The notes beneath the pieces were generated by a model. It saw only the letters and a list, made by a program, of their open reading frames with translations, was not told the DNA's origin and did no database searches. A stretch of 64,000 bases of DNA. Source: Forficula auricularia (Eukaryota > Arthropoda > Insecta > Dermaptera > Forficulidae). Each line of letters starts with the position of its first letter. The stretch's first letter is position 1. Location of the stretch: positions 983,115 through 1,047,114 of the forward strand of contig JALMQS010000887.1 in the NCBI GenBank assembly GCA_024734495.1, written 5' to 3'. This document shows positions 42,143-53,758 of this stretch, one piece after another. Both the position numbers and the translations under genes were made by a program.

Positions 42143-42299
42143 AAAAAGGGAGATTATTAATCGATTTTCAAATGAATAAACGAAATTGATTTCTTTTTAT
42201 AAATTAAATATAATAATATAAATAGTTAGATAAAATTTAAGGAATTTGTCGGAATAATTTCAATTAACGCATTATACTAAGTCGAAATCTATATCTATA

Positions 42300-42757
42300 T
42301 ATACTATATAAAATTCTTTGGCCGATACACTCACTCACTCACTCACTCATCATCAAAACAGCCAGAACCACTGGACATAGAAACATGAAATTTGGAGAGG
42401 ATATTACATCTATGACATAGGGGCTCACTAAGAAAGGATTTTTCGAAATTCGACGCCTAAGGGGGTCAAAGGGGGCAAAGTGTGTTTTCACTGATTATGC
42501 GATATCTCTTAAGGACGATAAAATATCTACTTGCTTTTTACTTATAAAAATACTAAATTAAAATAACTAAAAAATTGATTTCAGGATTTTTTGAAATTCG
42601 ACCCCTAAAGGGGTCAAAAGGAGCAAAATATCTTTACAATGTGTTTGCACTAATTATGCATTTTCAATTAAGAACGATAAGATATCTACTTGATTTTTAC
42701 TTAATAAAATTCTAAATACAAATATCTAAAAAGTAATTTCAGGATTTTTTGAAATTC
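42300..42757. repeat. Repeat block leading into the tandem array
   Basis: A CTCACTCACTCACTCAC run at about 42330 is followed by CCACTGGACATAGAAACATG and two diverged units around GGATTTTTTGAAATTCGAC (about 42582 and 42740), suggesting an older layer of the tandem repeat that follows. Confidence 0.45.
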
Positions 42758-43735
42758 GACTCTCAACTATCCAAAATGTGAGTGGGGGCAAAAATTAAAA
42801 CTCTCTCCTATCTTGATCAAATTTTGTAGAGTTATTCTTTATTACTTTAAGAAACTATTCCTGTAAAAATCAACTATCAAAATTGACTGTATGGGGGCGA
42901 AAGGGGAGGGGGCAAAATATAGAAATTTTTAGCTTTTTAGTACATTTACTCTTTAGAAAACTGTGGATTATTTATTTGCAAATATCTAAAAAATAATTTC
43001 AAGATTTTTTGTAATCCGACCCTCTCCCCTTCAACTATCCAAAATGTGAGTGGGGGCAAAAATTAAAACTCTCTCCTATCTTGATCAAATTTTGTAGAGT
43101 TATTCTTTATTACTTTAAGAAACTATTCCTGTAAAAATCAACTATCAAAATTGACTGTATGGGGGCGAAAGGGGAGGGGGGGGGCAAATTATAGAAATTT
43201 TTAGCTTTTTAGTACATTTACTCTTTAGAAAACTGTGGATTATTTATTTGCAAATATCTAAAAAATAATTTCAAGATTTTTTGTAATCCGACCCTCACCC
43301 CCTTCAACTATCCAAAAATGTGAGTGGGGGCAAAAATTAAAACTCTCTCCGATCTTGATCAAATTTTGTATAGTTATTCTTTATTACTTTAAGAAACTAT
43401 TCCTGTAAAAATCAACTATAAAAAATTGACTGTATGAGGGCGAAAGGGGGGGGGGGGGTCAAAATATAGAAATTTTTAGCTTTTTTGTACATTTACTCTT
43501 TAGAAAACTGAGAGTTATTTATTTGCAAATATCTAAAAAATAATTTCAACCTCCCAAAATCTGAGTGGGGGGCAAAAAATTAATACTCTCTCCGATATAG
43601 ATCAAATTTTGTAATGTTAGTTTTTAAGACTATATAAAATGTATGCTGTAAAAATCAACAGCCAAAATGAGTGCTTGGGGGCGAAAGAGGGGGCAAAATA
43701 CTACAAATATATATTAGAGACCTAATAATCACATG
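42758..43735. repeat. Tandem repeat, period about 268 bp, three full units plus partial
   Basis: The phrase AATGTGAGTGGGGGCAAAAA recurs at about 42773, 43041 and 43317, and a variant (AATCTGAGTGGGGGGC) near 43557. Units share TCTTGATCAAATTTTGTA and GGGCGAAAGGGG. The last partial unit plus its GC-rich neighbour recurs at 61330-61708. Confidence 0.75.
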
Positions 43736-43808
43736 CCGAGACGCCGCCCGCAAGAGCCGGCCGGAGGGCCGAGCTGTAGAGGGCGTGCCTTCGGCACGCC
43801 TGGAGCAG
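43736..43808. repeat. GC-rich structured element G1, copy 2
   Basis: GCCGAGACGCCGCCCGCAAG, GCCGGCCGGAGGGCC, GAGCTG...CAGCTC around the hairpin GGCGTGCCTTCGGCACGCC. The hairpin loop differs from copy 3 (GAAG against CTTC) while the stem is kept. Its right edge is cut by the fold-back at 43821. Confidence 0.6.
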
Positions 43809-43820
43809 CTCCTTATATAT

Positions 43821-44592
43821 GTTACCGGCCAAACCCCATTTCAGGACAAACTAGTTTTGCCTAGGCTAAACTAGTTTGTCCTATACGCGATAGGATTAAC
43901 TAGTATAGCCTAGTCCAAACTAATTTGTCCTAAGCCCGATAGGATAAACCAGTTTAGCCTAGGCCAAACTAGTTGATCCTGATATAAATACGCACACTCT
44001 AGGATAAACTAGTATGGCCTAGTCTAAACATTATAGTATATTTAGAAAGTCAAAATAAATAGATAAACTGAATAAAATACTCCGTAATTGGAAAAATAAT
44101 CATTTTTATTAAAACGATAATGATTCGTCGTTAAAAGTTATGGATAATTGGTAATACAAACAATCATACTATAACAAATTTAATAATAATAGAAGCAATA
44201 ATCATATATATCTCAATTATTAAAATTGTTATTTATTTTTACATGGTGTGCTTTGGTGGCACTTAGAATTGCAGAGTATCATTGCCTTCTTGCACTGGCA
44301 TCTGTTTGTGGAACAGTTTTTGTTGCAGCATGTACAAGTCTTAACATGTTTACTCAATTACTTTCGACTCTTCTAAATTGGTTTAGACTAGGCCATACTA
44401 GTTTATCCTAGAGTGTGAGTATTTATATCAGGATCAACTAGTTTGGCCTAGGCTAAACTGGTTTATCCTATGGGGCTTAGGACAAATTAGTTTGCACTAG
44501 GCTATACTAGTTAATCCTATCGCTTATAGGAAGAACTAGTTTAGCCTAGGCAAAACTAGTTTGTCCTAAAATCGGGTTTGGCCGGTAACATA
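43821..44592. mobile_element. Fold-back element with ~210-bp ends made of short palindromic repeats
   Basis: GTTACCGGCCAAACCC at 43821 is mirrored by GGGTTTGGCCGGTAAC at 44577-44592. Each end consists of five or six degenerate units built on AAACTAGTTTGTCCTA and TAGCCTAGGC, themselves near-palindromes. The 345-bp middle is AT-rich with one short frame of no known family. It inserted into a TATAT run next to G1 copy 2. This layout recalls Drosophila Foldback-type elements. Confidence 0.65.
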
Positions 44593-45154
44593 TACATATA
44601 TCAAGTTGATTTTCAAATATTCGATTTAACATGATATCTCAAGAATTATTTATTGGAACAAGAGTTGATCTATTGTTTTCGGATAGTTTAAGAAAATCTC
44701 TAATTCAATTCAAGTGGCAAGACAAGAATTTGTAGCCGGGCTGAAACCCTTTGATGACTTTGATCAATATCATGGTAAACGAGAACGGCCACTTGCGAAT
44801 AATTAACTAGACCAAGTGAAATCTAATGTAATCTTTTTTCTTCTTTTTTTTAAGGGAGGCTTTTATAATCTAGACTGGAGATTTACGATCCTTGTTGGAA
44901 TAATTAATTAATTGCGGTGGTGATTTTAAAAAAGAGAGACAAAAAATTCTAAGAGCTAATAAAATTTACAAATAAATCGATATTGCTTGCCATTAAGTTT
45001 ATAATGTTTATGACAGCTGACATTACTGAGTACTACTCATACCTATACCGCGGGTTAATTTTCAAGTGTGCACTTTTATTGTTACCTTTGTTATTATTAA
45101 ATACCTCATTCACGTGCATTTTTTTGCCAACTTTAAGGTATGACAATCCACAAA
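44593..45154. other. No gene recognised
   Basis: No exon signals or clear repeats. Confidence 0.35.
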
Positions 45155-45903
45155 AAAAGTTTTAGCCTCGTAACCACTCTATACATATGAACGGTGCTAA
45201 AAAATTTAGGTTATGTTTTTTTAACGTGACTGTACTTTTCACACTACTATATCCTCTATATGAATGGATCGTTTCCAAGCGATTGATCTTATATCTCATC
45301 CCCTCCACTAAAAATAATCGACCAAATATGTTTTTTATTTTTTATCAAAACTACGAGGTAAATAATTTCAATTTTTTTTTAATTTACTCCGAATATATTA
45401 TTCTAACAAATATTAGTTTTTCATCAAGATGGTGAAAGTCTTTCAATGAAAAAAAATAAAATAATGATCATTTTCCCACCCTTTCCCAATATACCAAATC
45501 GTCGCTTTAGAGAGTAAACCTGCTAAATCACAACAAGGAAATTTTACAGGGAAAAGAAAAATCAAACAAAATGTAATATTGCTGTTATGGAAAAAACTAT
45601 TTTTCATAATTTTTTTCACAACTTACGATCGTAATTTTAAGTAGCAGTTTTACTTGGACGATACTGCATCTCTTTTTCTTTCGAATGGTATTAATATGTC
45701 ATATATGATAAAAAAATGGAGTTAGCAGGTTTACACTCTAACCCGATGATATGTAAAATATTACATATTTAATTGCAATTATTTCATGTTTGGTGTGGTA
45801 AATCGTCTTCAAATTTTAACAGTGTGTTTATTATGCTTTTAATGACTTATATTCCAAATTTCGAAGACTTCTTGAATTTTTGCATTTGTGAAAGAACTAC
45901 CTC
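45155..45903. mobile_element. TIR element family T1, copy 2 (longer)
   Basis: Carries the T1 inner block (TTTTAGCCTCGTAACCAC) at the left and the T1 terminus (TTGCATTTGTGAAAGAACTA) at 45885-45903. Between them are about 400 bases absent from copy 1, partly shared with 59220-59525 in reverse. Confidence 0.55.
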
Positions 45904-46365
45904 AAATTCAATAAGCTAGACAAAAATTTGAATAATGAAAAGGATGAACTTTGGTGTCCAACACACACACTACTTTTATTTTACACCCGTTTTGGCGTTG
46001 GTGCACGTTATCAAGCTTACATGCAATTTTTGTTATTTATTTGTATGCCATAATTCAGAAAATATGTTATAAATAATTAATTGAACTCTTATTTTAATAT
46101 TTAATTTGTTTTAATAGTTAAACATTAAGTAAAATCATTCCTTAGACCCTTAGAGAAACTTTAAAAACTATCAATAACGAAAAAGTAATATAAATCTTTA
46201 AAATTTTATGCACTTTTTGAAAGAAATCTTAGGAATAAAATTTTATGAAAATATAATTCAATTATAATAGAACAAATAATTCACCCTATACTTTAGTTCA
46301 TCTAAATGAGAGGTAATTTTTATAGAGTTAAAACATTTTTAAATAATCAGTAATTAAAATTTAAA

Positions 46366-46546
46366 GGTAGGTTTCACAAAATAAAACAAATATGTGTTTT
46401 GATTTTTATCTCGATATATATATATATATATTTTGGGTTTTGAGCCCATTATCAGGAGTTAACATAGAAAATGACGTGCTCAAAACCTGAAATATATACT
46501 AGTAAATTGAGATAAAACTCAAAACATATATTTGTTTTATTTTGAT
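46366..46546. repeat. Fold-back with degraded hammerhead-like module
   Basis: AAATAAAACAAATATGTGTTTTGA is mirrored by CAAAACATATATTTGTTTTATT. On minus the core reads CTGATAATGGGCTCAAAACCC then AAAATATATATAT (46420-46460): the pattern of the 8.4-kb module, without GAAA and with CTGANGA changed. GGTAGGTTTCAC at 46369 is the family tag. Confidence 0.45.
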
Positions 46547-47345
46547 TTTTTTGGGGAACCCCATCTCAGTCTTAGAAGAATATATCTTAAAATAATATTC
46601 AAAGTAAATCAATATCTTATTGGTACTTTATATAAAGACAATTAAAGAAAAGTTTTTGTATTTTTTAGTAAAAGATTTTAACATAAAATTAAATAATAGC
46701 ATTAATGTATGCTTCGCTGCGAATAAATCGAAATCCCACACAAGAAGTACGGGTCTCCGCAAGAGTCCCCACAGAAGGGGTTAACTCGCAGAGTGGGTCA
46801 TTGAAATTTCTGGGGGGGGGGGCATTATATGCTAAAAATAATTTAAAAAAAGAAACAAATCTTATAAATTCAACAAAGGGTAATAAAAAGCACTTTTAAT
46901 AATTTAGAACTGAATAAAATGGGGGGGGGGTACTTTTCTTGAAACTGGGGAGGTTATTTTCCATGAAACTTGGGGGGGGGGGTGAGTCACAAAGCTAGGG
47001 GCACTAGAAGCTTCTGATTAACTTTCAAACATAACTAAATGTATCTTTATATTTTTTAGTTAATAAACACTAATCAACTAGTATGAGTGATTTATAATTT
47101 TTTTTCGAATTTTTATTTTGACTTCCGGAATTCCCAGAGATAGGTGTCATTTTCACCTGGAGACTTCAGTTTTACTAGTATCTAGTTTTACTAGACAGTT
47201 ATCCAGTCTCCAGTTTTTCTAGTAATTTCACCAGGATTATCAATGTATTACACAATGTCATTGTTCATTGAAAACTAAACTTGAATGTCGACTAAAAGAT
47301 TTTTTTGATTTAAAGTTAAAAATAATTTAAAATACTTTTTTGCAA
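46547..47345. other. No gene; several poly-G runs
   Basis: G homopolymers of 8-10 bases at about 46812, 46921 and 46972. A tRNA-like or coding signal is not seen. Confidence 0.4.
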
Positions 47346-47720
47346 CGAAATTTTCTCTGGAGAGAGACGGACTGGTTGAAATTTTAATTGAATGTAATGG
47401 AAGGCAGCCCAGGGGTAGTGAGGAAAGAAAAAAATTAACACATATCAAATAAGGTGTAATTTATTGGAATCCTTCCTCCTTTCCTTTCAAACCGACATTT
47501 CGGAGGATTTTCCCTCCTTCTTCAGGGTTTCAAAGGGTCAATGAATGAGATATTTTATTTGTTTCATTCATTGACCCTTTGAAACCCTAGAAGGAGGAAA
47601 ATCCTCCGAAACGTCGGTTTGAAAGGAAAGGATGAAGGATTCAATAAATTACACTTTATTTGATATGTATTAATTTTTCTATCCTCACTACCCCTGAGCT
47701 ACCTTCCATTACATTCAATT
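47346..47720. repeat. Fold-back with ~120-bp arms and paired hammerhead-like motifs
   Basis: GTGTAATTTATTGGAATCCTT in the left arm and AAGGATTCAATAAATTACAC in the right are mirror images, around a centre near 47555. Outer sequence (GGAAGGCAGCCC and GGTAGCTCAGGGG reversed) is also mirrored. The left arm has the module on minus and the right arm a damaged one on plus. Confidence 0.7.
47483..47537 (-). ncRNA. Hammerhead-ribozyme-like motif, left arm
   Basis: On minus: CCTTTGAAACC, CTGAAGA (complement of 47519-47525), hairpin GGAGG/CCTCC with a short loop, GAAATGTC, GGTTTGAAAGG. Stem I pairs 10 of 11. GAAATGTC instead of GAAACGTC leaves the GTC triplet but changes stem III. In the right arm (47574-47627, +) the hairpin and GAAACGTC are intact but CTGAAGA has become CTAGAAG. 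Confidence 0.5.
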
Positions 47721-48780
47721 TAAAATACTTCAGAGATGTTTATGATCAGGCTTTAACTTTAATCCAAAAATATTACTATTTTGAAAACAGTCTTATAAAA
47801 AGCTTAGCAACATTTTTTGTTTAATTTTTGTCCAGCAGTGTTATTTAGAACTGAACAAAAGGGGGCCTTTACTTTCCATGAACTTTGGGAGGAGTGGGTT
47901 ATGAAGCTGAGGTGGACCCATGAAGAAGCTTCTGATTAATTTATTTGGCGTTGACAAAAGGATATAGGGAATCCGTAGAATTTTTTCACAATTTTAATTA
48001 AAGTATTTGATTGGAAATGAATTTGTATTCAAATGAGCTAAAATCAGCCACTGTGAAGCTCTCTCAAACTGTCATTTATCATTAATTGAACAAAATTTTG
48101 AAAAAAAAAACTGCAACGGTTCGTTGCTAGACTTTATCCATAGTCATTTGAAATATTAATATCTTTATTCCTTTATTAGAGTAATCAGATATCACTAGAG
48201 CATTTCATCAACGACTGGACTCGCCTAGCTCTTCTTACGCAGCTTTCATTCTTCTGTGCTCAATGAGTTGCCTAAATACAGGCGCACCAACGTGATAAAT
48301 CAAGTTTAAATTCAGACAACAGTTTGAGGATTTTAATTAGTACACTTATTTATTTATATTTTATAATTCAATATTTTTCTTAAAAATTATTATTCAAGTT
48401 TTATGTTTTTTGTTTTTTTTACCACATAACAGTTGTCATGTGGTTTGGGAGATTTATTTATTTTTAAGATAAATAGATTTACGCAATGAGATAAAAATAT
48501 TAGACACTAGGCAAGTGGCGAACTACAATACCCACAAAGCAAGGGGTAAGGGTTCCAAAGTGGGAAGGGTGCAAATTGTTTTTTTAATTTTACTATAAGT
48601 ATTAAAATATTTGAAAATTTATTTCCAAATGGAGTAATAATCATGTTATTGTTAATACATATTAATTTAAGTAATTAGAAGGTATATTTTATATAACTGA
48701 TTTTGTTGTGTGATAATTTTCCATTAGATATTGAGGGAATTACAATTATATTCTGATAAAAATATAACCATATATAAAAT
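47721..48780. other. No gene recognised
   Basis: No exon or repeat that I can support. Confidence 0.35.
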
Positions 48781-48945
48781 TAATAAAGTAAAGGGTGTGT
48801 AGTTTCACAGTGAATGAAATAAAACTCAAAGAGGTTTATACAAACTAGATATAGACTAGATAGACTAAATAGAGTTTGTATAAACCTCTTTGAGTTTTAT
48901 TTCATTCACTGTGAAACTACAGATCCTTTACTTTATTAATTAATA
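48781..48945. repeat. Fold-back with ~66-bp arms, relative of the 192-bp insertion
   Basis: AAGTAAAGGGTGTGTAGTTT...TATACAAACT and its mirror flank about 25 bases of AGATATAGACTAG-type sequence. It matches the right half of 5958-6149 twice in inverted order but lacks the hammerhead core. After it comes ATGTTTCGCCTAAAACCTAC, the family tag in reverse. Confidence 0.65.
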
Positions 48946-50239
48946 TCATGTTTCGCCTAAAACCTACTGATGAGATAATCTTATTAAAATACCCAAAATA
49001 ACCATCCGATTAAAATTTTATACAATTTTGATTTCTGGAAAAATTAATCCATAAAATAACTTTCCAGTTTGTATTTAATTTAGTTAACTAGCATCACGGA
49101 ATAACAGGCAAATTTTATAGAAACACTAATATGTAATAAATCTAACGTCTGTACAGAAGCCTTAAAAAAAATATTTTGGAGAAATGAACATTTAAATTCC
49201 GCATGACCTCCACATGAAATTTATAGCCCGGGGCCCAAAATCTGAAGTGGTCAATTGTTATGGAATAAATTCCTGTGTTTTTTATGAAGTGGAAAAAGTT
49301 GGTCACCCTACACATTTTTTTCTAACATACCCCCTTAAAAAACATGTCAAGTGCGGCGCCCAGGCCGGGACACACAGGTGCTCTTGGACCTCTCTTGCGG
49401 GGGCTATGTTGGTAGGCTAAGCACTGTTTACTAAATGGGTAGCTTTTAAATAAATCAAAAAAATTCACTTTGTTTGCAAACATGATGACAAGTCGAGAAT
49501 TAAAAGTTTTCTAAAGCTTGGTCTGATATCAAAATAAATGTGTTTTCAAGCCTAGATTTTGAGATTTCTAGGTTTAGATCTTCCTTAAAAAAAATGCAGA
49601 AAAATTAGAAAAAAAGTCTGAGGAAAAAGTTAAAACTCAAGATTCGGTTCGCTCTTAATTCAATAGACATTAGCCCTCGTGCCTTGAATTATTATAAAAT
49701 CATATTTAATTTAATCAATAATTCAGAATTCGGGTTCTAAGTCGGAAGCTTTTGCTAGTGAATATGTAAAGGGGATAATGTATAAATAATCGATTAGTTT
49801 CAAAACTTTTTTTTAATATATGTATATATATATATATAGATAGATAGTATTACAAATTTATGCTTTCAACATATGGCTAATCTTTTTTTAACATAAAAAA
49901 CGCATATATTATTATTTTTTCACCAACAATATTTAGAGTATGTAAGGTATTTCAAAACCAAACGTTATAATTAGAGCCGATATTCATTTCATGAAAATAT
50001 GAAGATCGACACCCAACAGCAAAAAAAGCGGCCAAATGCAATTGAGGGTTCCGTAGCTAATAAGTAAATATAGTAGAAGAGCTAGTTGTGAAGCCCAGCT
50101 CCGGCGAGAAAGAAATCCGCTCTCTCTCCTTGAAATCGTTCTTAGCCAAGTATCTACTTTAAAAGTAACTTGCATATCAAATTTCATGTTATCAGCCTAA
50201 TTTCGAGAATAATCGAGAGTTTACTGTAATAATTATCCG
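48946..50239. other. No gene recognised
   Basis: Contains a (TA)n run at about 49818-49838 and a pogo-like end fragment near 50215. No coding evidence. Confidence 0.35.
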
Positions 50240-50830
50240 ACCCTTAATACTTCTGTAAAAAAACAGGCCAAAAAGTAGTGAAATCTAGGGCGCAGGCAAG
50301 TTAAATTCACAAAGAATAATTAAGTCGACAAATTAGTACTTTCAATTAAAACACATTCTTTCTACTTCAAATAACGATCTAGATTCATAGATTCTATATT
50401 TTTTTAATTTAAATTATTTTCTAAAAATTGGCTGTTACTCATTATGACAGGTAAATTAATTAAATCCGTGACCAGCCAAGTTTCAGAAAAATAATTCCAT
50501 TAACTAGATCGTCATTTAAAATGTAATGTATGCGTTTTAAATAAAAGTAGATACTATTTTTTCGACATAATTATTCTTGGTTAATTTAACCTCGCTGAAC
50601 TCTAGACTTCACTACTTTTCTGAACTTGGTATGTTTTTTCACATAGTGTTTTGGGTGGGATTTCTCTTTTGATGACGTGTGAGTGATTCAGTCAGTGAGT
50701 GACTGAGAGCCAAAATTAGCTATTTTCTCAGGTCCATATATTAGAATATTTTATGCTATTTTAGTGAAATTTGGTACTCTCCACCAGATTGATTACATAA
50801 TTATATATATATATATATATATAATTTCAG
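50240..50830. repeat. Long repeat with inverted parts, copy 2
   Basis: Shares AACAGGCCAAAAAGTAGTG and its mirror (CACTACTTTTCTGAACTTGG), and GCCAAAATTAGCTATTTTCT, with 29930-30720. Ends in a (TA)n run at 50803-50823. Confidence 0.55.
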
Positions 50831-51112
50831 TTCCGTATTTCAAATAGGTTCTGGGCTGCATAGGGGGTCTAAAGTGACTAAAAACTGTTTTATCGTACTT
50901 CGTGGGTGCGCAATCTGAGCTCTTTGATAATAATAATATTTTCAGTTAAGTTAAGTCAGCTATAAGCTGTGTCTATAAATTTTTTTGATTGTTTTATTTT
51001 TGAAATATAAACGGGCATACGAATTAGTCGCAATAAAATTGTCATCCAGTGTTGGGATATCTGCTGTGTATATTGTATAAAGTAGTGGCCCTAATATGCT
51101 TCCTTGAGGAAC

Positions 51113-51850
51113 TCATGAATGAATTTGATGGTAACTCGAGAAATCATTTTTTATTTTAACTTGAAAATATCTTTCTTGCAAATATGACTTGAAAATCCAA
51201 TAGTATTGATCCGGGAAGAGTTTTTTAATTTTATAAAGGAGTCCTTCATGCCACACTTTGTCGAATGCCTGTTTAATATTCAGAAACATACCAGAACAGA
51301 TCTTCTTTTCTTCTAATGTTGTCTGGATGATGTTGACTATTCGATGAATCTGTTCAGATGTCGAGTGTTGTTGTCGGAATCCGAATTGATGGTGTGGAAT
51401 TATTTCGTCCATTTCGACGTCGGTCTTTAGTCGGATTTGAATAAGTTTTTCAAGTAATTTTGAGGTTTGTGGGAGCAGGCTAATCGGTCGATATGAAGTG
51501 ACTTCAGAATCCTTTTTCCCTGACTTTAGGATCATGATTATATGTGCGAATTTCCATTGCACAGGAAAGTAACGGGTTTTTAATATCGCGTTGAATATTT
51601 TTGTTATGAAAGAAATTCCCTTTTTGGGCAGTCTTTTCAGCAATTCTATCGTGATCTGATCATATCCGGGTGATTTTCTTTTATTTGGCTCATTTTCCAA
51701 GAGTTTCTCTATTTCTTTTACTGTAAACGGTCGAATTTGTGGAGATAGTTGTGTTGGAGATGATAAAAATTCTTCAATTTCAAGATTTTCAGAATTTGGA
51801 CAGGTTTGAGGAAAAGGATTGAATGTATCTTCCAGGTATTGAGAAAACAT
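51113..51850 (-). pseudogene. LINE J2 reverse transcriptase, N-terminal half
   Basis: 245 residues: KRKSPGYDQITIELLKRLP (motif 0/1), VTSYRPISLLPQTSKLLEK (motif 2), HQFGFRQQHSTSEQIHR, and FLNIKQAFDKVWHEGLLYK, where the usual catalytic D of D-x-x-x-A-F-D is N (FLNIKQAFD). A stop follows IHS, then VPQGSILGPLLYTIY is still readable. The YADD motif is absent. Dead copy. Confidence 0.88.
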
Positions 51851-52212
51851 TTCGGCCTTTTCTTGATTTGTTCTGGCCCAGGAATTTAGGTGAGTTTTTA
51901 GTGGAGGAATAAATGATTTGGGTCTTTTTAGATATTTGGTCGAGTTCCACAGAGAATTTTCGTTGTTTCCCTGCGGTGTTAACTTTGACAGGTAATCTTG
52001 GAGAGTTTCATTTTTGTTTTTGATGATAAGATTTTTTAGTTCCTTTGAAGCTCTGTTAAAAGTGGATTTATCTGCTGGGTATCGAGTTGATTGCCAAATC
52101 TTACGGAGTCTCCGTTTTTCTTGCAGCTTTTTTCTTATTTCAACTGTATAGTTTATTTGATTTTTATTTGATTTTGTTTCAGGTGTTGACTTCCAGGCTG
52201 ATTCCTGTATGG

Positions 52213-52926
52213 TTATGTTAAAAACTCAATTGCTTTTTCTATATCTTGTTCTGATTTAAGAGGAATGTTTAATATCAAGTTGTTTTCTATAAGGTTTTTG
52301 AATAACGACCAGTTTGTATTTTTGTTTGTAAGGGCGGGTGTAGTTTGATTTTTGATAAGTGTGGAGCTAATTGTGGCTATTAAAGGTATGTGATCTGAGC
52401 TTAGATCGATGCGTTCTTCAATATCTGTGTATGCATTTGTTATCCCTTTTGTTATAAAAAAGTCCAATAGATCAGGTTGTCTATTTGGGTCAGAGGGCCA
52501 GTAAGTTGGTTTACAAGTAGATAGAGTGCTATAGCCTTTTGATATTATAGTCTTATATAGACTTCTTCCTTTCGGTGTTGTAACCCGGCATCCAAAATGT
52601 ATATGTTTACTGTTATAGTCCCCACCTGCTATAAATTTTGGGCCGAGACTTTCAAAAAATGTGGAGAATTCCTCTTCTGTGATGTTATGTCTCGGAGGGC
52701 AGTAGACAGCACTTACTGTAATTCCTGAGCCATTTTTATCCGTAACATGTACAGAAGTTGCTTGAAGATGGCTTTTTTCATATTTATCGAGCTCGTGGTG
52801 CTGTAGGGATTCTTTTATAATTATAGCTGTACCTGCATGAGCTGTACCGTCTGGGTGAGTAGTAAAGTAGCATTTATAACCTTGTATCTTGAAGTAATTT
52901 TTATTTGTAAAATGTGTTTCTGACAC
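52213..52926 (-). pseudogene. LINE J2 apurinic-type endonuclease domain
   Basis: 237 residues of an exonuclease-endonuclease-phosphatase fold that nicks the target DNA. Visible motifs: SETHFT near the start, GTAIIIKESL, SAVYCPP, FIAGGDYNSKH, LDFFITKG and SSDHIPL with the catalytic SDH. The domain start upstream of SETHF lies in another frame (related sequence to about 53010). The connection to the RT (51850-52213) is broken by shifts. Confidence 0.88.
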
Positions 52927-53023
52927 TAATAGTATATCAATTTTTTCATTGATTAAAAAGATTTCAATTTCAAGGCGTCGTTGAACTAGGCCGTTGGCGT
53001 TCCAAAGAGCAATTTTGCAAGGA

Positions 53024-53630
53024 TTATAGATTTTTATTTGTATTAATCAGGCTGGTTAGCAGATTTAGAATCATGGTGTTTTGATTGAGTAGTTGATTGA
53101 ACATAACTTTAAATTCACTTATTAGTGATGTCAATTGTAGGTTTATATCGTTTTGTTGGCAGTTGTTGTTTTCATTTCGAGCTACGTGGGCGTATGTATT
53201 TTGTTGAATGTGTTGCCGAGGAAAAGAAGGGAGAGGTGGGGCTGGAGTATTTATATTTTGAGTTGGTTGGCTAATGTTTCCATTATGTTTTGATAGGTCT
53301 AGTTTTTGATAAGGTTTACCTCTCATTTTTTGAAGGTCCTTGTAGGTGGAGCATCCTTTATAATTTGCACAGACGTCTGGAGTGCTTCTCGGTTTGGTAC
53401 ATGTGGAAGATTCATGGTCTGATCCACATCTTACGCATTTAGATGGTTTGAAACAGTAGGATCTTGTATGGTTGAAGGATTGACATCTGGTACATTGGGG
53501 GATTTCTTTGTTTTTTCTTGGGGGCTCAATAGATATTTTCGTGTTTTGCAGGTAGCTGATATTGTATATTAGTTTATTGTCGTCATTGGGCTGAAGATCG
53601 ACAAAGAATAATGGTAGAGGCTCTTTTGTT
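53024..53630 (-). pseudogene. LINE J2 ORF1, zinc-knuckle and C-terminal part
   Basis: On minus, two CCHC knuckles: CTRCQSFNHTRSYC and, after CFKPSK, CVRCGSDHESSTC (about 53385-53500). Then ANYKGCSTYKDLQKMRGKPY and a Gln/Asn-rich tail with ISEFKVMFNQLLNQNTMIL, a possible coiled coil. This is the nucleic-acid-binding part of a Jockey ORF1. The frame differs from the N-terminal part. Confidence 0.8.
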
Positions 53631-53758
53631 TACCAAGTGCTTTACATTTGTCATGTTTCTGACGTCAAAACCTTTCTCGGCTAATTCGCTTTTGATGTCT
53701 TCGATATTCATCGAGTGGTGTAAATGTCGGATTACCACTCTAAAAGCTCGGTCCTCTT

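Noticed and set aside
43821..44592. Protein in the middle of the fold-back (44226-44411)
   Set aside because: A 61-residue hydrophobic frame in AT-rich DNA with no family resemblance; likely chance.
49214..49420. 68-residue frame with Cys/His residues
   Set aside because: Short, no start context, no domain; neighbouring sequence is non-coding.
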